DNA of 21,717 bases from Candidatus Parcubacteria bacterium (GCA_023142215.1 JAGLJW010000011.1:1-21717), one strand, 5' to 3'; shown: positions 1 through 7,990, counted from the first letter of the stretch. The notes: generated by a model from the sequence alone, not told the origin. Program-made: numbers and translations.

Positions 1-618
1 CATTTCACGAAGTAAATCGTTTCCTTCACGAGTTCTTTCACCTACTCCTGCAAATACTGAATAACCTCCATGATTTTTTGCTATATTGTTTATAAACTCT
101 TGAATAATAACAGTTTTACCAACCCCAGCTCCACCAAACATTCCCACTTTTCCGCCTTTGGCAATTGGACAAATTAAATCAATAACCTTAATTCCAGTTT
201 CTAATATTTCAGTTTTTGTAGATTGATCTACAAACTTTGGAGCAGATCTATGAATTTCATATTTCTTTTCTGTTTTTGGCTGTTCTTTTCCATCAACAGC
301 CTTGCCTAACACATTAAAAATTCTACCTAAAGTTTTTTCCCCAACTGGAACACTAATTCCAACTCCCGTATTAACTACAAGATCACCACGTTTAAGACCA
401 TCGGTAGAACCCATAGCAACAGTTCTAACTGTATTTGATCCAATATGCTGTTGAGTTTCTAGCACATTTTTTTTACCATTACATTCTACTTCCAAAGCTG
501 TATAAATTTTTGGCAGTTCACCACCTTCAAAACAAACATCAACCACAGCCCCAATAACTTGTTTAATTTTTCCATCCATAGTTTTAGTACTGGATGATTT
601 ACTATTTTTATCACTCAT
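1..618 (-). CDS. atpD: F1 ATP synthase subunit beta, N-terminal 206 residues (partial)
   Basis: Catalytic beta subunit of the F1 head, which makes or hydrolyses ATP. The reading frame starts at ATG 618-616 and stays open to base 1, so only the N-terminal beta-barrel and the start of the nucleotide-binding domain are present. The P-loop GGAGVGKT is at residues 162-169, followed by GVGERTREGNDL, a beta-subunit hallmark. The N-terminus carries a short Ser/Lys-rich extension before the conserved GKIKQVIGAVVDV strand. It lies 32 nt after atpG on the same strand as the last visible gene of the atp operon; atpC would be expected beyond base 1. No Shine-Dalgarno is visible before the start. Confidence 0.97.
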   Translation of the reverse strand, partial: MSDKNSKSSSTKTMDGKIKQVIGAVVDVCFEGGELPKIYTALEVECNGKKNVLETQQHIGSNTVRTVAMGSTDGLKRGDLVVNTGVGISVPVGEKTLGRIFNVLGKAVDGKEQPKTEKKYEIHRSAPKFVDQSTKTEILETGIKVIDLICPIAKGGKVGMFGGAGVGKTVIIQEFINNIAKNHGGYSVFAGVGERTREGNDLLREM

Positions 619-650
619 AATATTATATATTTAAAATATTTTATAAATTT

Positions 651-1610
651 TTAATTAATAGCTTTTGCACCTGCACTGATTTCTGCAATTTCTGCTGTAA
701 TACTTGCTTGTCTTGCTTTGTTATAAAACAAAGTCAATTCACTTTCCATATCATTTGCTGCATCAGTTGCTTGATGCATCGCTGTCATTCTAGCACTATG
801 TTCAGAAGCATTTGATTCTAACAAAGCTTGAAACAACTGAACTTCAATTAATCTTGGTACCATTTCATCTAATACTTCCTTAGGACTTGGTTCAAAGGTA
901 TAATCACAATCAACAACTTGACCTTTTAAATGCTTCTCTTTCTTTTCATCAATAAAATCTTTATCAATACCAAGACGAGTATCCCCACCGACAATACCTA
1001 AATATTCTTCTTCAGCTTCAATATCTACTGGTAGTAACTGTTTTACACGAGGTACTTGTTTACTTATGCTCACATAATCGGTATAAGCAACCATTATTTT
1101 ATCATATTTACCATCTAAATAATCATTAATTACAATTTTTGATATACTTAAAACTTCAGATATCTCTGAAATAATATCCATCTTTTCAAATTCAGCTACT
1201 ACATCATATCCGAAATATTTTTTTACAACTGCTCCTTTCTTTCCAATCAACATAAATGCAGATTCTTCTTCTTTCCCTGGTTTTCTATGTTTTTTTATAC
1301 TATCATGAGCTTTATTAATTATTACAGTATTAAAACCACTACAAAGCCCTCTATTTGATGTAATAAGAATAATCCCAACTTTTTTTATCTTATCTCTTTT
1401 TCTAAGCAAAGGATGTAGTTCATCACCGTTTTTCATATTTGATAAATGCAAAACAGTTTCCCAACTCAAATTAGCATAAGTCCTAGTTTTCAATACCGCC
1501 TCAATTGCTTTACGCATTTTTGAAGCAGCCACCATTTCCATAGCTTTCGTAATTTTCTTAGTACTTTGAATTGACTTTATTCTACGCTGTATTTCTTTTG
1601 TATTTGCCAT
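651..1610 (-). CDS. atpG: F1 ATP synthase subunit gamma
   Basis: Central rotor stalk of F1. The N-terminal helix (KEIQRRIKSIQSTKKITKAM, then VAASKMRKA) and C-terminal helix (FYNKARQASITAEIAEISAGA) are the two conserved coiled-coil strands of the family. At 319 residues it is longer than the usual ~285. The extra length is in the middle (about residues 200-245, an acidic/lysine-rich stretch), part of the surface domain and not the rotor shaft. It lies between an ion transporter gene (14 nt upstream) and atpD (32 nt downstream), so the usual atpA-atpG adjacency is broken. ATG at 1610; no Shine-Dalgarno. Confidence 0.96.
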   Translation of the reverse strand: MANTKEIQRRIKSIQSTKKITKAMEMVAASKMRKAIEAVLKTRTYANLSWETVLHLSNMKNGDELHPLLRKRDKIKKVGIILITSNRGLCSGFNTVIINKAHDSIKKHRKPGKEEESAFMLIGKKGAVVKKYFGYDVVAEFEKMDIISEISEVLSISKIVINDYLDGKYDKIMVAYTDYVSISKQVPRVKQLLPVDIEAEEEYLGIVGGDTRLGIDKDFIDEKKEKHLKGQVVDCDYTFEPSPKEVLDEMVPRLIEVQLFQALLESNASEHSARMTAMHQATDAANDMESELTLFYNKARQASITAEIAEISAGAKAIN

Positions 1611-1624
1611 ATTATTAACAACAA

Positions 1625-2986
1625 TTAATGTTTTATACTTATTTCATGTTTTGCTACATCTTGATTATATATTTTTTGTCCAGCAGTTTCTTGTCCTAAA
1701 TAATCTGCAAAAAAGAATATTGCAATTGACGCTACAATCAAGGTTGAAACCATTGTAATTGAACCAGATTTTAACCACGATCTAAAAGTAATCGGAGTAT
1801 CTGTTTGTTCACTTTTTGCCACAACTACAATATTTGCGGTTGAACCAATTGGAGTTCCGTTTCCACCAAAACCAACGCCTAAAGCCAAAGCCCACCATAA
1901 TAAATTAACAGGAATTCCTTGTGTTTCCAAATATCCAATAACAGGAATCATGGCTACTGTAAAAGGAATATTATCAATAATCGCTGACATAATAGCTGAA
2001 ATCCATAAAATAGCCAAAGCAGCTATAACAATATCTCCCCTAGCTAAATTACTAATAGCATAAGCCAACTGTTCTAAAACTCCCGCATGTTCAAGTCCTC
2101 CTACAATTACAAACAAAGCTGCAAAAAATCCTAAAACACTCCATTCTACTTTTTCTAATATTTTCTGAGGATCTTTTGTCGGAGCAACCAATATCAAAGC
2201 CAATGAAGCTCCAATCAAAGCTACCATAGATGGAGGCATGTGAATTTGACTATGTACAAAAAATAAAACCACAACCAAAGCAAGAACAATTCCAACTTTT
2301 TTTAAGGTCTTAACATCTTTTAACGCTTTTCGTTCATCCATTTTTTCTAACTCGTGAATATTCTCTGGCTTCTGAGTCATTTCTTTTCTGAATACAAATT
2401 TTAGTACCAAAAGTGTTACTATCCAAGCTATAAAAACAATAGGTGCTGTGTGAGTTAAAAAATCGTTAAATGAAAAATTGGCAGCACTTCCAATCATAAT
2501 ATTTGGTGGATCACCAACCAATGTTGCAACTCCACCTGTATTTGAAAGCAATGCTTCAGCAATTAAAATTGGGATCGGACTGATTTTTAAAAGTCTTACA
2601 ATAATAATTGTAACAGGAGCTATTAAAACAACAGTTGTTACATTATCTAATATTAAAGAAACTAAAGTAGTAACTAAACCTAAAACAACAACAAGTTTCC
2701 ATGGATCGCCTTTGGTTTTTTTTGCTGCTACAATTGCTAAATATTGAAAAAAACCAGTTTTCTCAAGTATAGCTACAATTATCATCATTCCAAGCAATAA
2801 ACCAATAGTATTAAAATCAATCGCTGCTAAAGCTTGTTCGGAATTGTAAAAATTATAAAGCATTCCAAAACTAACCATAACTACTGCACCAACAGATGCA
2901 ATAACCGTTCTATGAATTTTTTCAGTAAAAATTAGAATAAAAGTTACCACAAAAATAAATATTGAAATCAAGAAAGCTAAACTCAT
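1625..2986 (-). CDS. ArsB/NhaD/SLC13-type ion transporter inside the atp operon
   Basis: A polytopic inner-membrane protein of 453 residues with about 11-12 hydrophobic segments. It has the two inverted-repeat signature regions of the ion transporter (IT) superfamily: LDNVTT at 113-118 with GDPPNIMIG at 158-166, and in the second half SAIIDNIPFTVAM with GNGTPIGSTANIV. These match the ArsB / NhaD / P-protein branch, where D-N and G-x-P-N/T re-entrant loops form the substrate site. The substrate (Na+/H+ exchange, arsenite or another anion) cannot be decided from sequence. A charged cytoplasmic loop (about 200-228) separates the halves. The gene sits 28 nt after a CBS-domain gene and 14 nt before atpG, so it is almost certainly co-transcribed with the ATP synthase. 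No arsR or arsC is nearby, which weakens an arsenite role. Confidence 0.85.
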   Translation of the reverse strand: MSLAFLISIFIFVVTFILIFTEKIHRTVIASVGAVVMVSFGMLYNFYNSEQALAAIDFNTIGLLLGMMIIVAILEKTGFFQYLAIVAAKKTKGDPWKLVVVLGLVTTLVSLILDNVTTVVLIAPVTIIIVRLLKISPIPILIAEALLSNTGGVATLVGDPPNIMIGSAANFSFNDFLTHTAPIVFIAWIVTLLVLKFVFRKEMTQKPENIHELEKMDERKALKDVKTLKKVGIVLALVVVLFFVHSQIHMPPSMVALIGASLALILVAPTKDPQKILEKVEWSVLGFFAALFVIVGGLEHAGVLEQLAYAISNLARGDIVIAALAILWISAIMSAIIDNIPFTVAMIPVIGYLETQGIPVNLLWWALALGVGFGGNGTPIGSTANIVVVAKSEQTDTPITFRSWLKSGSITMVSTLIVASIAIFFFADYLGQETAGQKIYNQDVAKHEISIKH

Positions 2987-3014
2987 ACTAAGTAATAAAA
3001 TTAAATTATTTAAA

Positions 3015-3476
3015 TTATAAATCGCCTATTCCTAAGACATCGGCAAAAACTCTTCTTAATTCTGTTCTAGTTATTAACCCAACTGGTCTATCATTGCCAT
3101 CAACTACAGGAACTCTAAATTGTTTAGATGATAAAGCCATAATTGAAACTTCCATTAAATTAGAATTTTCTTTTACTTTTTGTGGATTTTTAAGCATAAA
3201 ATTAGAAATCTCTAAATCTTTTGCTTTTTTAATATCTTCTCTAAAGATATCTTGATTAGCAAAATGTGCTGCTACTATATCATCTTCTAAATAATCTGGC
3301 ACAATAGCCCTAATTAACATTCCCGTATTAATCATTCCAACAAGTTTTCCATCATCATCTAAAACTAAAATACTGTTAGTTTGCTCCTTTGTCATTATAT
3401 CAAGAGCTTCAATGAAAGTTTTATTTACATTTATTGTGTATGCTTTACGCATTACATCTTTTATCATTTTACACAT
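3015..3476 (-). CDS. Stand-alone tandem CBS-domain protein
   Basis: A soluble 153-residue protein made of a pair of CBS motifs (a Bateman module). The first spans about residues 5-60 (IKDVMRKAYTI...DDDGKLVGMIN) and the second about 90-150 (ISNFMLKNPQKV...RPVGLITRTELRRVF). CBS pairs typically bind adenine nucleotides or other small ligands and gate channels, transporters or enzymes. No catalytic domain is attached. Its position between atpA (45 nt upstream) and a membrane transporter (28 nt downstream) suggests it regulates the transporter or reports ATP/ADP state; that is inference. ATG at 3476 is used; an in-frame ATG three codons later is an equally good start. Neither has a Shine-Dalgarno, and the spacer is a TTAA-type microsatellite (about 3497-3520). 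Confidence 0.88.
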   Translation of the reverse strand: MCKMIKDVMRKAYTINVNKTFIEALDIMTKEQTNSILVLDDDGKLVGMINTGMLIRAIVPDYLEDDIVAAHFANQDIFREDIKKAKDLEISNFMLKNPQKVKENSNLMEVSIMALSSKQFRVPVVDGNDRPVGLITRTELRRVFADVLGIGDL

Positions 3477-3521
3477 AATTTGTAATCTTATAATACATTA
3501 ATTAATTAATTAATTATTTAA

Positions 3522-5060
3522 TTATTTATTTTCAATTAAATATTCAAGTGTTGATTTATAATCTTTAATTTCTTTAATTAATTCCTTTTCTATATTTTCA
3601 TCAATTTCTCCTTTAATTCCAATATCTTTAATTATACTTGTATTATTTTCTATTTTTTCATGTAAACCCTTTTCAAACTCAACAATTTTTTCAACTGGCA
3701 CATCATCCATATATCCATTAATTAAAGAATAAAAACTTATAACTTGTTTACCAACTAAGAGTGGAGCAAATTGATCTTGTTTAAATAACTCTACAACTCT
3801 TGCACCTCGTTCAAGCTTTTTTTGTGTTTCTTTGTCTAAATCTGAACCAAATTGAGCAAAAGCAGCCAACTCTCTATATTGAGCAGCTTCAAGTCTTATT
3901 TTTCCTGCAACTTTTTTCATTGCTTTAATTTGAGCAGCACTTCCAACACGAGAAACTGAAAGTCCAGCATTAACAGCTGGTCTATTTCCCTGATAAAATA
4001 AATCTGGTTCTAAATAAATCTGTCCATCTGTAATTGATATAACATTTGTAGGAATATAAGCTGACACATCTCCAGCTTGAGTTTCAATAATAGGTAATGC
4101 CGTAATTGAACCTCCTCCATTGTCTTTATTTAATTTACATGATCTTTCAAGTAATCTTGAGTGTAAATAAAAAACATCTCCAGGATAAGCCTCACGTCCT
4201 GGAGGTCGTCTAAGTAAAAGTGAAATTTCACGATAAGATACAGCGTGTTTACTTAAATCATCATAAACAATCAAAACATCTTCTCCTTTGTCTAAAAAGT
4301 ATTCCGCTATGGCACATCCTGAATATGGAGCGATGTAAGATAGCGCTGCTGGATCAGACGCTCCAGTTAAAACTATTGTAGTATATTCCATTGCACCGTG
4401 CTCTTCTAATTTTGCTACAATTCCTGCTACTTTTGATTCTTTTTGTCCGATAGCCACATAAACACATTTCATATTTTGACCTTTTTGATTAATTATAGCA
4501 TCAATTGCAATCGCAGTTTTTCCAAGCTGTCTATCCCCAATAATTAATTCACGCTGACCTCTGCCAATTGGAACCATAGAATCAATTGCTTTAATACCAG
4601 TTTGAACTGGTTCAAATACTGATTCTCTAGCAATAACTCCTGGAGCTATTTTTTCAATTGGATAATGTGTTGACGTTTTAATATCTCCTTTTCCGTCTAT
4701 TGCATCACCGAGCGAATTTACAACTCTTCCAATCATCTCTTCTCCAACTGGAACTTCTAAAATCTTTTTTGTAGCAATAGCAGTATCTCCTTCTTTGATA
4801 GATTCATAATTTCCTAAAATAATTACACCAACACTGTCTTCCTCTAAGTTTAAAGCTACTCCAAATACTTTTTTCCCTGAATTATCTTTAGTGTCAAACT
4901 CAATCATTTCCGACATCATCACTTCAGAAAGTCCTGATATTCTTGCAATTCCATCTCCAACTTCAATCACAGTACCAACTGTTTGTTCTTTTAGCTCACC
5001 TTGATAATTATCAATTTGAGTTTTTAATTGTTCTAAAATAAAATCTTTTGTATTGCTCAT
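3522..5060 (-). CDS. atpA: F1 ATP synthase subunit alpha
   Basis: Non-catalytic nucleotide-binding subunit of the F1 hexamer; 512 residues, full length. Visible family features: the N-terminal beta-barrel (GTVIEVGDGIARISGL), the P-loop at 175-182, the YDDLSKHAVSYREISLLLRR block, and the VSRVGSAAQIKAM segment carrying the conserved arginine at the catalytic interface. The P-loop reads GDRQLGKT, with Leu179 where nearly all alpha subunits have Thr (GDRQTGKT). ATG at 5060, 9 nt after atpH. Downstream come a CBS gene and a transporter, where atpG would be expected. Confidence 0.98.
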   Translation of the reverse strand: MSNTKDFILEQLKTQIDNYQGELKEQTVGTVIEVGDGIARISGLSEVMMSEMIEFDTKDNSGKKVFGVALNLEEDSVGVIILGNYESIKEGDTAIATKKILEVPVGEEMIGRVVNSLGDAIDGKGDIKTSTHYPIEKIAPGVIARESVFEPVQTGIKAIDSMVPIGRGQRELIIGDRQLGKTAIAIDAIINQKGQNMKCVYVAIGQKESKVAGIVAKLEEHGAMEYTTIVLTGASDPAALSYIAPYSGCAIAEYFLDKGEDVLIVYDDLSKHAVSYREISLLLRRPPGREAYPGDVFYLHSRLLERSCKLNKDNGGGSITALPIIETQAGDVSAYIPTNVISITDGQIYLEPDLFYQGNRPAVNAGLSVSRVGSAAQIKAMKKVAGKIRLEAAQYRELAAFAQFGSDLDKETQKKLERGARVVELFKQDQFAPLLVGKQVISFYSLINGYMDDVPVEKIVEFEKGLHEKIENNTSIIKDIGIKGEIDENIEKELIKEIKDYKSTLEYLIENK

Positions 5061-5069
5061 ATACTTTAT

Positions 5070-5471
5070 TTAATTTTTTAATCTGCTTTTAAAATTATTA
5101 AGTTTAGTTTTAATACTTCCATCTAATATTTTATCTCCATATTTCAAAATCACACCACCTAATAACTTTTCATCAATGTCTGTTATAATGTCTACTTTCT
5201 TTATTTCCAACTTTCCTAATAAATATTTATTTAACAACTCCAATGTTTTTTCATCAAGTTTTTTTGCACTAAGTACCGTAGTATCAACAACACCTTCTTT
5301 GTAATTCCAAACTTTATCAAATTCGTTCATTATCTCATCAACTTTAGATATATCATTGTTTGCAATTAAAACATTAACTAAATTTTTTATCATCAGCTCA
5401 ATTTCATTTTTCTTCTTATCTTTTGCTATTTCATATAAAGCAAGAGCGTATTGTTTTGAATTAATTTTCAT
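5070..5471 (-). CDS. atpH: F1 ATP synthase subunit delta (short form)
   Basis: Peripheral-stalk connector (OSCP-type delta) linking the b subunits to the top of F1. At 133 residues it is clearly shorter than the usual ~175-180, but both ends are recognisable. The N-terminus QYALALYEIAKD matches the family start (AxALFExA). The C-terminus LLGGVILKYGDKILDGSIKT matches the conserved GG..(I/L)...D...DGS signature. The shortening falls in the central helical part. It begins at the base immediately after the atpF stop codon, so the two are likely translationally coupled, and ends 9 nt before atpA. Confidence 0.92.
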   Translation of the reverse strand: MKINSKQYALALYEIAKDKKKNEIELMIKNLVNVLIANNDISKVDEIMNEFDKVWNYKEGVVDTTVLSAKKLDEKTLELLNKYLLGKLEIKKVDIITDIDEKLLGGVILKYGDKILDGSIKTKLNNFKSRLKN

Positions 5472-5960
5472 TTATTTAATAGATTGTTTAATAATATCCA
5501 TGTCTTCTTTACTATCTATTTTCTTTTCTAATATTTTTTCAAGACTTAAAGTTACTAAATCAACCATATCATTTTTAATTTCTTCTAGTATTTGTTGTTT
5601 TTCATTTTGTAGTTTTGCCTTTTCTTCATTAATAATTTGACCTATATCATTTTTAGCTTTCTCTATCATTTTTTTACTCTTTTCTTCAGACTGCACTACA
5701 GCTTTTTTAATTATTTCATTAGCTTCGCCTTTTGCTTTTGCTAAGGTAACTTTATATTCTTTTTCTAATTCTTCCTTCTTTTCATCAATCTCTACTGCAT
5801 TTTTCAAACTTTTTTCAATTTTTTTAGTTCTGTCTTGCATTGTTTTCATTAAAGGTTTTAATGCAAAGAAATATAATACTGATAAAACAATTGCAAAATT
5901 TATCATTTGTGCAATCAAAAGTTTTATATCAATATGAAATGTTTCAATTAAAGAATCCAT
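5472..5960 (-). CDS. atpF: Fo ATP synthase subunit b
   Basis: Peripheral-stalk b subunit, 162 residues. One N-terminal membrane helix (about residues 14-35, LIAQMINFAIVLSVLYFFAL) is followed by PLMKTMQDRTKKIEKSL and then a long charged, Glu/Lys-rich alpha-helical region with coiled-coil character, as in the family. The order atpE-atpF-atpH is standard. A 115-nt gap with a hairpin separates it from atpE upstream, and it abuts atpH directly downstream. Confidence 0.95.
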   Translation of the reverse strand: MDSLIETFHIDIKLLIAQMINFAIVLSVLYFFALKPLMKTMQDRTKKIEKSLKNAVEIDEKKEELEKEYKVTLAKAKGEANEIIKKAVVQSEEKSKKMIEKAKNDIGQIINEEKAKLQNEKQQILEEIKNDMVDLVTLSLEKILEKKIDSKEDMDIIKQSIK

Positions 5961-6034
5961 ATAATCAATTACAAATTACCAATTAAGAATTACGAATTAA
6001 ATTTTAATTGATATTTTAATTTAATAATTTTACT

Positions 6035-6066
6035 ACTGTCTCGTTTTACGAAACAGTTTGTAAAAC
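6035..6066 (-). promoter_or_regulatory. Overlapping alternative hairpins in the atpE-atpF gap
   Basis: Two mutually exclusive stems share the same bases. Stem 1 (6035-6057) is ACTGTcTCGT / ACGAaACAGT, 9 of 10 pairs around a 3-nt loop. Stem 2 pairs GTTTTAC (6043-6049) with GTAAAAC (6060-6066). No T-run follows on the minus strand, so it is not an ordinary terminator. A structure right after the c-subunit gene could stabilise atpE mRNA or help raise c-subunit output; that is inference. The rest of the 5961-6075 gap is AT-rich with no other feature. Confidence 0.5.
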
Positions 6067-6075
6067 TACTAAGTT

Positions 6076-6288
6076 TTATTTAATTCCAAAAGCAATTATT
6101 AATGCATAAACTGCAATTGCTTCTGCAAAGGCCGCAGCTAAAAGCATTGGAATTAAAATCTTACTAGCAGCTTCTGGATTTCGACCAATAGCCTCCATTG
6201 CTTTACCACCAATAAAACCAATACCAATACCGGGTCCGATAGAACCAATTCCGATTGCTAAAGCTTTAGCCAACATTACATTTTCCAT
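6076..6288 (-). CDS. atpE: Fo ATP synthase subunit c (proteolipid, proton-type)
   Basis: Two-helix hairpin that forms the rotor ring; 70 residues, at the short end of the family. Helix 1 has the Gly-rich packing motif (GPGIGIGFIGG, residues 18-28), the polar loop is RNPEA (36-40), and helix 2 has the ion-binding carboxylate Glu56 in AAAFAEAIAVYAL. The Na+-ring signature (Gln in helix 1 plus Ser/Thr after the Glu) is absent: Ile23/Phe25 occupy the helix-1 region and Ala57 follows the Glu, so a proton-driven rotor is predicted. It lies 42 nt after atpB and 115 nt before atpF. Confidence 0.97.
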   Translation of the reverse strand: MENVMLAKALAIGIGSIGPGIGIGFIGGKAMEAIGRNPEAASKILIPMLLAAAFAEAIAVYALIIAFGIK

Positions 6289-6330
6289 ATTTTTTTGTTA
6301 GGTTATTATTTATTAAATTTAAAATTATAA

Positions 6331-7170
6331 TTAATGTTCCTCAGCGCTTGTTGCCATAGTTAGATATGCAAGTATTAATATTGAAAAAATTAAAGCTTGC
6401 ACAATTCCTACTACTATTTCAAGAAATATAAACGGTATCGGTAAAACAAAAGCAAAAATTGCTGCCATTGAAGCAAGTAGAACTTCTCCAGCAAAAATAT
6501 TTCCAAAAAGCCTAAAAGATAAACTTGCAACTTTTGCTATTTCTCCAATTATTTCAATGAGTCCAACAAATATTTTGATAGGATTTACAATAATTATTGT
6601 TGGATCTTTTTTAATTTTTCTTGGTATTTCTAGTAATGCATTAATATTTACAAACTTATTAAAGTATTTCCAAATACCAATAGCAACAACTCCAAAAATA
6701 TGACTAGCAACAACTCCAATAATAGCAAGAGCAAGTGTGGTATTAACATCTGCCGTTCCTCCTCTGAAATATGGGATAAAAACATTATGTCCATCATGTA
6801 AAACAACTTGACCAATTGAACCTATTCCAGGTAAAAGCCCCATCCAATTTGAAAGTAGAATAAAAATAAAAAAAGTAAATACAAATGGAAAAAACTTCAT
6901 GCTTCTCTCTCGTGATCCAGTAACACCATCAAAAATTTTCAAGAAAGCTTCTACAACCATTTCCAAAGCATTTTGAGCACCACGAGGAACTTCTTTAATT
7001 TTATTTTTCAATACATAACAAGCAATTATGACAATCAATACCACAATCCATGAATTTAGTATTGAATTTGTAACAGTAAAATGACCGAATTCAAAAATTG
7101 GTTCAGCAAAAAGCGTATGCTCATGAACAAGTTCTGTATGTTGAATTATATCTGAATCAGTTTTTGACAT
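6331..7170 (-). CDS. atpB: Fo ATP synthase subunit a
   Basis: Stator proton-channel subunit, 279 residues, with 5-6 hydrophobic helices. The essential arginine is Arg220 in SLSFRLFGNIFAGEVLL, the equivalent of E. coli Arg210. The LLSNWMGLLPG block at about 105-114 is also typical. The N-terminus is a His/Glu-rich extracytoplasmic segment. The ATG overlaps the stop codon of the upstream atpI-like gene by one base (TAATG), which implies translational coupling. Confidence 0.97.
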   Translation of the reverse strand: MSKTDSDIIQHTELVHEHTLFAEPIFEFGHFTVTNSILNSWIVVLIVIIACYVLKNKIKEVPRGAQNALEMVVEAFLKIFDGVTGSRERSMKFFPFVFTFFIFILLSNWMGLLPGIGSIGQVVLHDGHNVFIPYFRGGTADVNTTLALAIIGVVASHIFGVVAIGIWKYFNKFVNINALLEIPRKIKKDPTIIIVNPIKIFVGLIEIIGEIAKVASLSFRLFGNIFAGEVLLASMAAIFAFVLPIPFIFLEIVVGIVQALIFSILILAYLTMATSAEEH

Positions 7171-7454
7171 TATGATTTATCTTTATCTTGAATTTTTTTA
7201 TCAGTAACTTCTTTTTCTATTTTTTTATATTCACTCATTGTTTCTTTTATAAGTCCATATATTGATATTAAGAAACAAAATCCAACTACCGACATTAACA
7301 TTATTGGCTCCGTATTAAATTTCTTATCTAAATACTTTCCTAATATCGTTCCAATAAGTACTGGCGCCACAATCCATGACGATAATTTTCCAAACAACAA
7401 CAATCCAGGTTTCCACCAATCATTTTTTTTAGATTCATCTAAATAATTACTCAT
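7170..7454 (-). CDS. atpI: AtpI/AtpZ-like F0F1 assembly protein
   Basis: A small membrane protein with two hydrophobic helices (WIVAPVLIGTILG and MLMSVVGFCFLISIYGLI) separated by YLDKKFNTEP, and a charged Lys/Glu-rich tail. This pattern and its place as first gene of the atp operon match the AtpI / ATPase_gene1 family, linked to c-ring assembly or Mg2+ supply. The frame is open back to a TTG at 7478, but the ATG at 7454 (MSNYLDESKK, 94 residues) is preferred because the extra upstream residues are low-complexity and have no ribosome site. Its stop shares one base with the atpB start. Sequence divergence leaves AtpI versus AtpZ open. Confidence 0.75.
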   Translation of the reverse strand: MSNYLDESKKNDWWKPGLLLFGKLSSWIVAPVLIGTILGKYLDKKFNTEPIMLMSVVGFCFLISIYGLIKETMSEYKKIEKEVTDKKIQDKDKS

Positions 7455-7569
7455 TTTTTTTATTAATAAGATTAACAAAAAACAATAAGAGCAACAAATG
7501 CCCTACTAAAACTCAGCAAATATTAAAAAAATAATATAAGCCTATTTTAAATTTTAAATTCCTAATTTT

Positions 7570-7597
7570 ATTTTATATTATTTCTGTATAATGTCAA
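7570..7597 (-). promoter_or_regulatory. Promoter of the atp operon
   Basis: Reading the minus strand, a perfect -35 TTGACA (7597-7592) is followed after 16 nt by TAAAAT (7575-7570). Transcription would start near 7562, giving a leader of about 108 nt before the atpI ATG. It lies just downstream of the terminator of the preceding gene, as expected for an operon start. Nothing structured is obvious in the AT-rich leader. Confidence 0.7.
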
Positions 7598-7640
7598 TAG
7601 TGCTAATTATAACTACTATAATTACCCACTAATTTAAAAT

Positions 7641-7671
7641 AAAAAAAGTCAGAAAATTGTATTTTCTAACT
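7641..7671 (-). terminator. Intrinsic terminator of the 75-residue protein gene
   Basis: On the minus strand, AGT-t-AGAAAAT / ATTTTCT-g-ACT forms a hairpin with an ACA loop, followed at once by seven T residues. It begins about 12 nt after the stop codon at 7683 and insulates the small gene from the atp promoter. Confidence 0.8.
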
Positions 7672-7682
7672 CAAGTTTTAAT

Positions 7683-7910
7683 CTACTCCTTATAATATAA
7701 GAAATAAGCTATTTTTTCACAGAAACGTCTATCATAGTCAGTATTCTTTACCGTATCCAAAATTTCGCTTCCGGATTTTTTGTGCAACTTTAATTTTGGA
7801 ATGCCTGCATCACAAATTTCATTATCATAATAAGTTTTTTTCATCATATCCAAAATCTCATCTTCGGATTTCAAACAAAAAACCAACATTGTAGCTAATT
7901 TTGCATCCAT
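7683..7910 (-). CDS. Small two-repeat protein of unknown function
   Basis: A 75-residue soluble protein, not recognised. It is supported as a gene by a strong Shine-Dalgarno (AGGAGG, 6-8 nt before ATG 7910) and an intrinsic terminator just after the stop. It consists largely of two copies of a ~21-residue unit 31 residues apart: KSEDEILDMMKKTYYDNEICD (14-34) and KSGSEILDTVKNTDYDRRFCE (45-65, with the preceding Lys). Each copy has EILD, an (N/K)T.YD segment and a Cys near the end. The duplication is still visible in DNA (26 nt around 7754 and 7847, about 21 identical), so it looks fairly recent. Each unit would form a short amphipathic helix. The upstream AAA+ ATPase gene is on the same strand, but co-transcription is uncertain. 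Confidence 0.75.
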   Translation of the reverse strand: MDAKLATMLVFCLKSEDEILDMMKKTYYDNEICDAGIPKLKLHKKSGSEILDTVKNTDYDRRFCEKIAYFLYYKE

Positions 7911-7990
7911 TGTTTTTCCTCCTGTTGTTATTTATTGAATCTAATGCACTTTTTTAAAAAACATTTCACATATTATTAAATTTTCATTAT

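Noticed and set aside
2478..2747. Plus-strand open frame across the transporter gene
   Set aside because: Mirror of the hydrophobic coding sequence on the other strand; no start signals. The other opposite-strand frames over atpH, prfA, the purine gene, rplY and the DUF3048 gene were dropped for the same reason.
3497..3535. TTAATTAATTAA tract as a regulatory site
   Set aside because: Simple-sequence repeat between two co-transcribed genes; nothing distinguishes it from AT-rich slippage.
7455..7478. TTG start for the AtpI-like protein
   Set aside because: Adds only low-complexity Leu/Lys residues, with no ribosome site; ATG 7454 is more likely.
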